From: Geosiphon pyriformis
Taxonomy: Eukaryota; Glomeromycota; Glomeromycetes; Archaeosporales; Geosiphonaceae
Assembly: GCA_016748015.1 (NCBI GenBank)
Contig: JAAOMT010000523.1
Span: forward strand, 257,384-275,410
Direction: 5' to 3'
DNA length: 18,027 nucleotides
Part shown: positions 1-8,698 of the stretch, piece after piece
Position numbering within the stretch: position 1 is the stretch's first letter
Layout: each line of letters begins with the position of its first letter
Notes under the pieces: model-generated
The model's database searches: none
Told to the model about the DNA's origin: nothing
The model's input: the letters and a program-made list of their open reading frames with translations, nothing else
Translations under genes and position numbers: made by a program

Positions 1-407
1 TGTCTGAGGTCTTCTCTGAGGCTATCCTTGCAATTGCCTGATGTGTTTTTCTAATCTAGAAACACAGAATGTTAATGGTCTTTAGTGCTTTTTCTAATTC
101 TTACAATAAAGCTTTTATCAATTAGTAACAATGTAAATAATCTTGATCAAAGATTATTCTTCCAAGAGATTCAGTTGATGAATGATAGTTTTATTCAATA
201 AATAATACAAGTAAGTTTCTTAATACTTTGGGTTGTGATAATTTAGTTTTAAATATTTTTTTTCATTTCTTTTTGATTTAAAGGTTTCTTGGGATATTTA
301 ATTTGAAAGTATGATTTAAAGTGGAGTTTTTTGGATAAAATTGGATCTATTGCTTGATAAGTTATGATTTTTATTACTTTATTTCTTTTCCTAATATTAA
401 AACTACT

Positions 408-417
408 GTATATATAC
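408..417 (+). promoter_or_regulatory. TATA box of the left family A LTR
   Basis: The stretch GTATATATAC is kept unchanged in the other LTR copy at 17886-17895. It lies about 65 bp upstream of the 23-bp repeat block. In an LTR this is the usual place of the U3 promoter. No start site can be fixed from sequence alone. Confidence 0.5.
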
Positions 418-474
418 ATGTTTGTAGTTCTACGAGAAAATACATTGTAATACTTTCTTTTTGATATTTCAACC

Positions 475-566
475 TGGTGTTTGCTGCTATCACCAGTTGG
501 TGTTGGCTGCTATTGTGAACTGGTGCTTGCCACTATCACGAGATGGTATTTGCTACTATGTTAATT
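475..566 (+). repeat. 23-bp tandem repeat, four units, in left family A LTR
   Basis: Units start at 475, 498, 521 and 544, each beginning TGGT(G/A) followed by a TTGCTGCTAT-like core; the last unit is the most diverged. The same block with the same phase occurs at 17943-18027. It lies downstream of the TATA box, so it would be transcribed as part of the R/U5 region if this is an LTR. Confidence 0.75.
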
Positions 567-819
567 ATTACTTTTCTAAGATTATTACTGCGCTATATTA
601 TGATTGAATAGTTTGTATTATTTTTATGATTCTTTTTGCTAAATTTTTAAACTGTAACAGCATACCAACTTGAGGATTAAAAAAGTTAGAAACATTACAC
701 TAAAATACCAACATTGAATCTCTGTTTATTATATAAAAAACTCAACCAAAACCTTCAGATCATAAAATCTTCAGATAATACCAATTATAGCAACTATTAA
801 GCACCAAGTTACAGGTTTG

Positions 820-3113
820 TTATTTGATCTGAAACCCCAAATAATCACTTGTAACAGCTTTTATATAAAGAGTAGCTTTATCACCAAAACCAGAAAAAAA
901 CAAGCAAAATATATGGAAACCAAAACTAACTCCAAAGGAATTATCAATACTAATTAATTTAACCATATTATCCAATAGAACCAGTATCAAGCCAACAGAT
1001 ATCACAGACACCATTCCTGAATTATCAATTAAATTATTTCTCTTTATATTTACCTTAAATCTAGACCTGAATTCTCACAACTTAGAATGATGTCATATAT
1101 CCAAACTATGCACAAAATCAACCAAGATCTAAACAGCCTTCTTATAATCTTCAAAAATCTGCACTGTCTTTTCAAACCACCTTACAAGTACAAAGCCTTT
1201 GCAAAGAAGTGCATACAGGCCAATATCAGATAAACATGAAAGAAGAGATTCCACAACTACAGAAGGAGTAAAAAAACAAGAACCAGCCAAAGACTTTCAA
1301 AATAAAATATGTTTAAACAAAATTGTCTTATAAGAAACAAACTCCTTACTACACATAAACATGTAATCAAAAAACTCAATTTTTTCACAATATAAACATA
1401 AAACACCAAGATAACATTTGTCATAAAGCCTTTTCCTAATAGCAACAGGCAGTTTTTCATAGACAGCCTTCATAAAATAAGTATGTAAACCAGCTAAAGC
1501 CCTGTTTGTAGACTTTAACAGCATGTGTAAATTTGAATATCAAACTGCCATAATATAGACCCAATTAACATTATAAACCAAAAAACCATCTAAAACTCTA
1601 GAACCAAGACCAATTTTCCAATGCACATGATTTACTAACTTAAAAATGTCCTAAACAAAATAACTAATGTTATTAAAAACCAGCAGATTATTAGCCACAA
1701 TAAAGCATTCATACACATTAGTTAGCAACAGCAAAGAAAAGTAAGCAGCTACTATTGCCAAAGCATCTGTGCAAACATTACTTATATTTGAATGATTTCT
1801 AACCTTTGACCAGACTACAGAGATGTTCTTATTAACAATCAAATTTACAATATGTCTTTTTTTTATTCAACAACTACTATAAAAATCAAGACCAAATAAC
1901 TTCAACTCCAAAACACATGCATCCAATACAGCTTGACTGTTTAAACACATCACCACCAAATAATAAGAGAACATGCATTCCAAAACCAAAGCAACAGTCT
2001 GTAATTCAGCTATCATAGAAGACAAAAACCCATCAATCCTAATTTCAAAGCCCGAATCAATTTCAAAAAAAAATGCAATAGCACTCCTAGCCATATTAAC
2101 AGAACTGAGCTCTTTTAAGAAACTATTCATATATACAGTAAAAGTATTTAATTAAATCTTAAGCAGACCATCTTTAATATCAAAAAACTAACCAGATAAC
2201 AAAACATTATTAATATCCAACACAAAATTTTTGTTAAAAGACACTAACATGAACACAAAATTGTATAAAAACTTTAATACCAAAATAAACCAAGAAGACA
2301 CAAGTCCTCTGGGGTCCAATCTCTTTCAATGTTGGAATGTTTTTCAATCTAAAACTCTACCACATTTGTTCAAAAGTTTGTCACAGAAAGCCACACCAAA
2401 TCTCTTTAAAGAATTAACATGATCATAATACAATAATAGCTTCAAAACACTCAAAACAGAAAACCTGCCAGAACAAAAGAAAGCACAAGGCAAATTGCTT
2501 GCCATAGAAATATTATTGTCCAAAAAAACACACACAATTCCAGCCAAAAAATTGTTTAAAAAACTAACATATAACTATACTGGATATTGTAAGGAATTCA
2601 GAAGAATCTAGCCCAAAATCTGCAAATCCAAAAATCTGTGCTCAAAAAACTGATTAAGAATCCCAGAAGTATTAGCAAAAATAACAACTGAAACTGACTT
2701 CCTCTCAGTCTGAACCTGCTTGAACATTTTCAGACTATACAATAAAAGATGATACAGCACTTCATTTGGAAAATCATAGGGCAGCCCAGTCTTTGACTTA
2801 AAATCTTCCCTAACCAAAACATCCCAATGCTGGCAAACAATAGAAGAAATAAAACTGAACTGAGTGTAGTAGTCAACAATAGACTGCAGAATTGCCAAGA
2901 CCAAATACAAGAACTGTTTATCTGAAATAGTCTGTCTTAACATCATATTGGAAAAAAACTTTACATTAAACTAAGTCTTAATCAAACTGAGCTTAGATAA
3001 ACCATCAGTAAACAAAAAAATACTCAAGTACTTGTAAGATACACCACATTTTGCAATTAAAATAAGAGACTCACTAATTCTAAAAACAGTATCTTTAATT
3101 CTCCTATTAATAA
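820..3113 (-). pseudogene. LINE ORF2 relic, 3' part: end of RT, RNase H, C-terminal domain
   Basis: On the - strand, 3113 to about 2600 matches the distal RT and thumb of the + copy. Shared stretches include YLSIFL at about 3040 and FLDLQ(I/V)LG at about 2610-2640. RNase H follows at 2130-1651: the Glu motif AELQ is kept, but the next catalytic Asp is Asn at 1939-1941 (LNSQ against LDSQ). From about 1650 to 820 lies a C-terminal region absent from the + copy. Its segments include LPVAIRKRLYDK, followed by a Cys-bearing VLCLYC...FMC stretch that looks like a zinc finger, and it ends with FLFSG-type sequence near 880-900. Frequent lesions are Trp to stop, at 2608-2610 (TAG), 2344-2346 (TGA) and 2326-2328 (TGA). 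Several frameshifts separate the open pieces. It is certainly non-functional. Confidence 0.85.
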
Positions 3114-3495
3114 TATTATGAGTAAACTTGGTGGGGTATAGTGGTAATGTTTGGTGCTCTAATTTAGTGTTATCTTTCAAGGTTGTCTGCTTTTTCCATC
3201 ATGTCAATGTTATTAGTCTCTGAAAGTCTATTCCTGGATGAGAATTTACCTGTTGAGTTCTTTGGTTATAAGACACAGAGTTTTGGGTTTTTGCTGATTA
3301 CAACTTCTTATAATAGTGAGCTTTCTTCTCTGAGCTAATGAGCACAGTTATTAGGATCCGGCATTGTCTTTTTGCCTTTTTGGTAAGCTATTAAGATAAT
3401 GTTAATATTTAAAAACTTAGAGAGAGCTTTTCTCTTTTACCAGACTATCACAAAGTCTATTTCCAGACAGTCAATTTTTCTATGTTGCCACTTCA

Positions 3496-3570
3496 CAAGA
3501 AAAAAATAAAGAAAATAAAAGAAAATAAAAGAAAAATAAAGAAATAAAGAAAATAAAATAAGAAATAAGT
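3496..3570. repeat. AAATAAA-type microsatellite in left family B LTR
   Basis: This is a run of AAAATAAAAG-like units. The matching tract in the other LTR lies at about 5733-5815 and has a different length, as expected for a slippage-prone simple repeat. Confidence 0.8.
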
Positions 3571-3860
3571 GTCTTGTCAATAGTTATGATCAAGAGCTAT
3601 TGTGCCAGCAGGTTAAGTAGTAGATAATAACATGGATTTGAAGAATTAAAGAAATATTTTATTAATATAATTTCATTTTGGTTGATAGTAACTATTCTTA
3701 AAAGGAGGAGTATTTAATAATTATGATCTGTAAGTCTAATTGACTTTGAGAGTCTAATTAACTTCTAAAAGTCTAATTTTCTCTCTGGATGTCTTTTTAA
3801 CTTCTACAGCTACTCATTTTTATACATTCTTTTTATTCTATAGAATTGTTTTTGATTGCT

Positions 3861-3946
3861 TTACTATTGCTAACTATTGTTTTGTTATTGCTAGCTATTG
3901 CTTGTTATTGCTAGCTATTGTTCATTATTGCTAGTTATTGCTTGCA
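3861..3946. repeat. 20-bp tandem repeat in left family B LTR
   Basis: About four imperfect units built on TTATTGCTAGCTATTGCTTG. The other LTR has about three units (6111-6172), so one unit was lost or gained after insertion. Confidence 0.7.
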
Positions 3947-4080
3947 TTTGTCTTGTGTTATCTCGAGTTGTACTGCATTTTTCTTGTCACGTTTCTTTGT
4001 TACGTTTTTTTATAGCTTTTTGGTTTTTCTTTTTTTAAAATTAAGCTTCTGTAAAATTATCTATTTTTCTCTCTTGTCTC

Positions 4081-4600
4081 TATGTTGTTGCCATAATTTC
4101 TATTGCTATTTTTAAATCTATTTTGGTACATAAATGGTGTTTTTAAACTATAAGGGTCTGTTTAAAATATTTAATTTCAAATCCTGCATTTGTATTATGT
4201 GTATGTTTAGTTATAATGCCCTCATTATTATCACTAAATTGAGTTAATTCCTGCTCTATTGTAAGATCTAAAAGCATAATATATTGTTTAGTGTTTGAAG
4301 CAGAGATTGAATTATTGTTGTCATTGTCAGCAGAGTTTAAATTATTGTTGTCATCATCAATAGAGTTTGAATTAGGATTAAGTTCTGATTTCAATTCTTG
4401 CTGATTGGCTTATCTTCCTCAGAGTTCGAATATATGATGCATGGAAGTGGATTGTGACTTGGGGCCATCAAATGAGTTTTAATGATTTGTTGATCAATTT
4501 TGGTACTGCTGATTCTCAAATTTTTTTTTTCTCTAAGTCTTTTTTATATTGACACTTGCCCAACACTGACTTTTAGCATGGAAGAAGGCAGTCTTTATAC
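4081..4600 (-). pseudogene. Relic of a Gypsy-type polyprotein with the first half of a dUTPase
   Basis: On the - strand, an open piece at about 4500-4395 (KIDQQIIKTHLMAPSHN near its start) is followed, after a frameshift, by an Asn/Asp/Ser-rich linker (4394 to about 4280). Then comes a dUTPase-like motif 1, TNAGFEIKY (near 4180). After a single in-frame TAA (4143-4145) a strand-like IDLKIAIEI follows (near 4100). Such a linker plus dUTPase ahead of the RT is how I remember some mycorrhizal-fungal Gypsy polyproteins, but that comparison is from memory. The frame dies at about 4081, only some 45 bp before the LTR. This indicates a deletion joining mid-dUTPase to the element's 3' end. Motif 1 has Glu where dUTPases have Asp. 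Activity is excluded. Confidence 0.5.
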
Positions 4601-5325
4601 AGATAAGTATGAATCTGGGTAGTTTTTTTCTGGAATTCTTCTAACAGGTCTTTAAATAATCAGAGTTTTAAATTTCTAGAGGTTTGATGGGTTTTATCTG
4701 AGATAAGTTTTCTTGTACAATAGCGAGATTAGACTTATTGGGTTTTGAATGTTTAGGTTTTGAATAATCGAATCAGAGTTTTAACTTTAATGAGTTTTAC
4801 CAAAGGTAAGTTTTTTTCTACACTAATGGGGTTGGAATTTATTGAGTTTCAAATGTTTGGATTTTGAACTATCAGGTCTTAAAGAATCAGAGTTTTAACA
4901 AGTTTTATCGAAAGTAAATTTCTTTATACAATAGCAGAGTTGGAATTATCAGGTTTTGAATAATTTTTGGAGTTTTTAATTTTAACAAGTTTTTGAATGA
5001 TCGGGTCTTAAATAATCAGAGTTTTAATTTAATAAGTTTTACAAGTTTATTAAAGATAAGTTTCAAATGTTTAGGATTTTAATGATTAGGTTTTAAATAA
5101 TCGGAGTTTTAATTTAATGAGTTTTACAAGTTTATTAAAGGTAAGTTTCAAATGTTCGGGGTTTTAATGATTGAATTTTGAATAATTGGAGTTTTAATTT
5201 AACAAGTTTTTCAAAGAAAATGTTAAAATAAGGATTTTACAAATTCTAAGTGATTTTTCCCTTGTTTTCTCTTGGTCTTTCACTTTTGTAAATTTCTGGG
5301 GAGCTTGGTCTCTGTGAATTTATAA
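4601..5325 (-). other. Leader / lost gag region of family B, without a gene
   Basis: I see no sustained reading frame here on either strand. The stretch is AT-rich and from about 4665 to 5215 is made of loosely repeated GAGTTTTAA...AAGTTTTA phrases, sharpening into a true tandem repeat at 5021-5215. It sits where the 5' leader and gag would lie on the - strand. Confidence 0.55.
5021..5215. repeat. 85-bp tandem repeat, two full units plus part of a third
   Basis: Units start at 5021, 5106 and 5191, each with GTTTTAATTTAA, followed in the full units by ACAAGTTTATTAAAG and GTAAGTTTCAAATGTT-like blocks. Units 1 and 2 differ by a few transitions. Looser copies of the same phrases extend upstream to about 4665. 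Confidence 0.75.
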
Positions 5326-5342
5326 CCTCACAGGGAGCACCA
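5326..5342 (-). other. Primer binding site of family B
   Basis: On the - strand, two bases after the LTR end CTTGTAACA, the sequence reads TGGTGCTCCCTGTGAGG. It starts with the TGG that pairs with the CCA end of a tRNA. The implied tRNA would begin GCUCCCU, but I cannot name it. This site gives the element its orientation. Confidence 0.65.
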
Positions 5343-5390
5343 AATGTTACAAGTAAACTTGGTGGGGTATGGTGGTAACATTTAGTGCTC
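5335..5390 (-). other. Inverted repeat folding U5 onto the primer binding site
   Basis: Arms at 5335-5350 and 5375-5390 are 16 bp each with one mismatch, which would be a G-U pair in the element's RNA. The loop is 24 nt. One arm lies inside the LTR and the other covers the LTR end plus the first part of the primer binding site. Retroviral genomes have comparable U5 stems near the primer site. Confidence 0.6.
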
Positions 5391-5732
5391 TAATTTAGTG
5401 TTATTTTTCAAGATTGTCTGCTTTTTCTGTCATATCAGTGTTATCAGTCTTTGAAAGTCTATTCTTAGATAAGAATTTACCTGTTGAGTTCTTTGGTTAT
5501 AAGACACAGAGTTTTGGGTTTTTGCTGATTACAACTTCTTATAATGGTAAGCTTTCTTTTCTGAGCTAACAAGTGCAATTGTTAAAGTCTGGTGTTGTCT
5601 TTTCACTCTTCTGATAAGCTATTAAGATAACGTTAATATCCAAAAACCTAGGAAAAGCTTCCCTCTTTTACCAAGCTATTACAAAATCTATTTTCAGACA
5701 GTTAATTTTCTTATGTTGTCACTCCACAAAAG

Positions 5733-5815
5733 AAAAATAAAAAAAATAAAAAAAAATAAAAGTAAATAAAAGTAAATAAAAAAAAAATAAAAAAATAAAA
5801 AAAATAAAATAAGAA
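5733..5815. repeat. AAATAAA-type microsatellite in right family B LTR
   Basis: This is the counterpart of the tract at 3496-3570, longer and with fewer G interruptions. Confidence 0.8.
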
Positions 5816-6110
5816 ATAAGTGTTCTGTCAATAGTTATGATTAAGAGCTATTGTGCAGTAGGTTAAGTAGTAGATAATAACATGAATTTGAAGAATTGAA
5901 GAGATATTTTATTAATATAATTCTATTTTGGTTGATAGCAACTATCCTTAAAAGGAAGAGTATTTAATAATTATAGCCTGTGAGTCTAATTGACTCTGAG
6001 AGTTTAATTAACTCCTGAAAGTCTAATTTTCTTTCTGGATGTTTTTTTAATTTCTACAGCTACTTGTTTTTATATATTTTTTTTATTCTACAAAATTGTT
6101 TTTGATTGTT

Positions 6111-6172
6111 TTACTATTGCTAGCTATTGTTTTGTTATTACTAGCTATTGCTTGTTATTGCTAGCTATTGCT
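6111..6172. repeat. 20-bp tandem repeat in right family B LTR
   Basis: About three units of the TTATTGCTAGCTATTGCTTG type, one fewer than in the left LTR. Confidence 0.7.
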
Positions 6173-6270
6173 CATGTTTGTCCTGTGTTACCTCGAGTTG
6201 TATCACATTTTTCTTGTCATGTTTCTTTGTTATGTTTTTCTATAGTTTTTTGGTTTTTTTATTTAAATAA

Positions 6271-8697
6271 TAATGGAAATGGCAACTATTTTGTCATATT
6301 GATTGAAATGTTATTAATTGAGAAAAAGTCACTGGCAATGTTTAAAATAAATTATGTAGCAGCTTGGCTATTCTCAATTCAGATAGTGTTATTTACAAAA
6401 GCTCCAGCCATAAAAAAAAAGTCATTTTATTTACATTATCAATTCTTCTTATCTTGGCCACAAACTTGGTATCAATTTAGTAATCACATATACTCTCCTG
6501 TCTTTTGACTTTATACAAAAGAGAGTTATAAAAAATTTGCTAAAGAAAAAGAAAAAACATCTTACCTTGATTAAAACTATTTAACACCAGATATTTATTC
6601 AAAAGACCAAAATCTGTTATAATCTTGTTCAATTTATCCTTATGAATCTCACCAAAAAACTTAATAAATCTCTTGCACATTTTGATATGCCACAAACTAG
6701 CTTTCAAATAATGCCAACCAACCAAATCATACACCTTGTACATATTCTGCAAAACCAACCAAACTTCTTTGCCTTTTTCCAAAACATCCTCAAATATTAA
6801 ACTGACTGCAAAAATAGGAGACTGCATCAAAATATCCTTTAAAATAAAGAAGTTATCCTTATAGAGAACACCAAATTTACTGCAGATAAAAGAAATCTGA
6901 TCCAAAAGAATTTTAGAAAAAATTTTATGAGCAGCTTTAACCAAAGCAATAGGATGAGTATTTGTTAAGATGCCATCCCATTTGTAAGGTTTGGACATTA
7001 TTGAAACCCACACTCTCTTTCATAAAATTGAAACAGTACTCAACTTCAAACACAAATTCAAAAAATCCAAAAAACTCCTAAAAATATTGTTACCACAATG
7101 CTTCCACAATTCATTAAAAATATTACTAAAACCAGCAGCTTTCTTATCTGGTAAGTGTCTGACAACTTGAACCAACTTATTAAAATTGACAACATTTATG
7201 ATATTAGAGAAAGCATTATTATTCATATGCTGTAAAAAAGCATACTAGTAGGTCCAAAGATTAAACAAAGATCCAGAAATTGAATGCTTCCTGGTTCACT
7301 CATCTATTATATTATCAACTTTAGATTTAACATTGTTAAGATCCAAAACCAGCTCATTATCAACAATTAAATAGTTGAAAATTATTTTATAAAACAGCTT
7401 ATTTAATATATTTTTGATTATATAGTCTTTGTTCAAGCAAAAATTCTCTATTTTTTTATTGATGACACACTTAATAGCAGCAGATTTAGCAGTTTTAGAT
7501 TCATGCATCTTGGAATAATGGTAATTTTTCTTAATACTAGACAAGCAACTAAAAATGTTCATATTACTAATGTTATTATTTAATATGTTCTGAATCTCAA
7601 AAGCCTTAACTTTATTAGCAATTAACCAAGTACCAAGAAGTAAATTAGTCTTAGAAAAATTACCAGATTGAAAAGACTTAACCACTTTAACAACCAATAG
7701 TTCTAGCTTAAAAAACTTAGAAGATTGTTTATTAAAAAAACATTTGATATTACGAAACCAATGTTTAAAAAAAACATTATCAGCCAAATCTATTATTATC
7801 TTTTTCAGTAAATTCTATCTAGTATCAAGATCTCTACTAGTACTTGCAAATAAAAACTTACCAACTACAGAAGAAAACTTGACAGAAACACACTCTTTAA
7901 ACAAGTCCATTTAGAGGCATTTGCACCAGCAATTTTAAACTTTCAATGATTTCTATTAGCTTGTTTGCACAAACTATTCAAATAAAAATCCAAAAATCCA
8001 CCCAAATTAACTGATACTATAACAGTCTTGTAATCTATATTAAAGAAATCAGAAACAGAAACAACTTTATGATTAGCAATTGCCAATAATAAACATTCAC
8101 TAACAAAAATATAATCAATAATTTTTTTGACTCTTTTTGAATTGCTCTATGTAGAAGTTTTGGCCAAATAATAATCTTTAAGCAAATTGACCAAACCCAA
8201 ATCCAAACAGAATCAAAAGCTTGCATTTTTATTAAAACCATTTTTATTAAAATCTCCACCCAAGACCACAAAAGTGCTGGTATTAACTGTTTTTGCAATA
8301 AAAAAATTAATCTCAACTGCCTGACCAAACTTAGTCTCAGCAAAGACACCAGCATACAAGCCTAAAATTGTGACTGAAAGCTTGCTCTTGAAAAGAAGCC
8401 AAACTGAAATAACATAACCAGACACCTTTTCAATCTTAAAAATATGTCAAGCCAGAAAATTGTTCATAATAATTGCCACTTCAACACCAAGAAAACCCTT
8501 ATCTAAACCAGATGTAAATACTTACACATTATAAAATTTGGTCATAATCAATTGGTTTAATACTAGATCTCAATTTTGTTTCTGTAATTATTAAAATTAT
8601 ATTACCAGAATTGATGTGTCAACACACAATATCTTCCTGCTTAGCCAGCACATTAATGCCATAAATATTGTATGTAGCAATTTTCCAAACCAAATCA
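6271..8697 (-). pseudogene. LINE ORF2 relic, 5' part: endonuclease, linker, first part of RT
   Basis: On the - strand from 8697, the endonuclease relic follows the + copy. It keeps LGGDFN near 8260 and a D-Y pair at 8035-8030 where the + copy has N-H. The linker (7787-7296) and RT segments (7226-7020 and 7013-6540) follow, with LPDKKAAG and WVSIMSKPYKWDG as landmarks. The homology then runs without interruption to 6271, where the LTR element is inserted. The RT catalytic pair is Asn-Asn (6393-6388) instead of Asp-Asp. The ORF2 start codon is ATA instead of ATG (8702-8700). Trp codons have become stops after IIDE (about 7293) and after VSIL (about 7017). Many other stops and frameshifts are present. 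Confidence 0.85.
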
Positions 8698-8698
8698 C

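Larger units (their letters stand above)
1..659 (+). mobile_element. Family A LTR, 5'-truncated by the window edge
   Basis: Positions 1 to about 560 are repeated in the same orientation at 17477-18027, at roughly 95% identity by eye. The right-hand copy begins with TGTTACA at 17262 and this copy ends with TGTAACA at 653-659. These are complementary TG...CA termini of the kind that bound Gypsy-type LTRs, giving an inferred full length near 870 bp. A TATA box (408-417) and four 23-bp repeats (475-566) lie inside, so transcription would run on the + strand. The base after 659 does not begin a TGG primer binding site, so this is either a 3' LTR or a solo LTR. The sequence beyond is the tail of the - strand LINE. 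The LTR assignment is inference from termini and repetition; no coding region is attached. Confidence 0.68.
3114..4037 (-). repeat. Family B 3' LTR (left copy)
   Basis: It is collinear with 5345-6265 over its whole length. Differences in the part I aligned are all transitions. It holds an A-rich AAATAAA microsatellite at about 3496-3570. About four units of a 20-bp TTATTGCTAGCTATTGCTTG-like repeat lie at 3861-3946, one unit more than in the other LTR. A purine-rich run on the - strand at about 4023-4040 lies where a polypurine tract would be expected, just upstream of the LTR start. Confidence 0.8.
3114..6265 (-). mobile_element. Family B LTR retrotransposon, internally deleted, nested in the LINE
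   Basis: Two direct repeats of about 920 bp (3114-4037 and 5345-6265) flank about 1.3 kb. A tRNA-type primer binding site (5326-5342) two bases inside the right LTR fixes the orientation as - strand. The internal part keeps a leader with tandem repeats and a relic reading frame that reaches the first half of a dUTPase. RT, RNase H and integrase are missing, so the element is a deletion derivative that could only move in trans. The insertion interrupts the RT of the - strand LINE. AATAA lies at both outer edges (3109-3113 and 6266-6270) and may be a 5-bp target duplication, but in such AT-rich DNA this is weak. The outer LTR edge at 6265 is uncertain by several bases because no clear TG start can be seen there. 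Confidence 0.8.
5345..6265 (-). repeat. Family B 5' LTR (right copy)
   Basis: It begins on the + strand with TGTTACAAG, meaning that its - strand end is CTTGTAACA. It matches the left LTR throughout. It contains the AAATAAA microsatellite (5733-5815) and about three 20-bp TTATTGCTAGC repeats (6111-6172). As the 5' LTR it would carry the promoter, but I see no clear TATA signal in this AT-rich stretch. Confidence 0.8.

Noticed and set aside
3918-4115. 65-codon + strand ORF rich in Phe, Leu and Cys
   Set aside because: It lies in LTR repeats and antisense to the dUTPase relic; low complexity and no start context.
5021-5215. CRISPR-like array
   Set aside because: Repeat units are contiguous 85-mers without spacers, and the setting is a eukaryotic retroelement.
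6152-6508. 118-codon + strand ORF
   Set aside because: It spans the family B LTR edge and antisense LINE RT sequence; an accidental frame.
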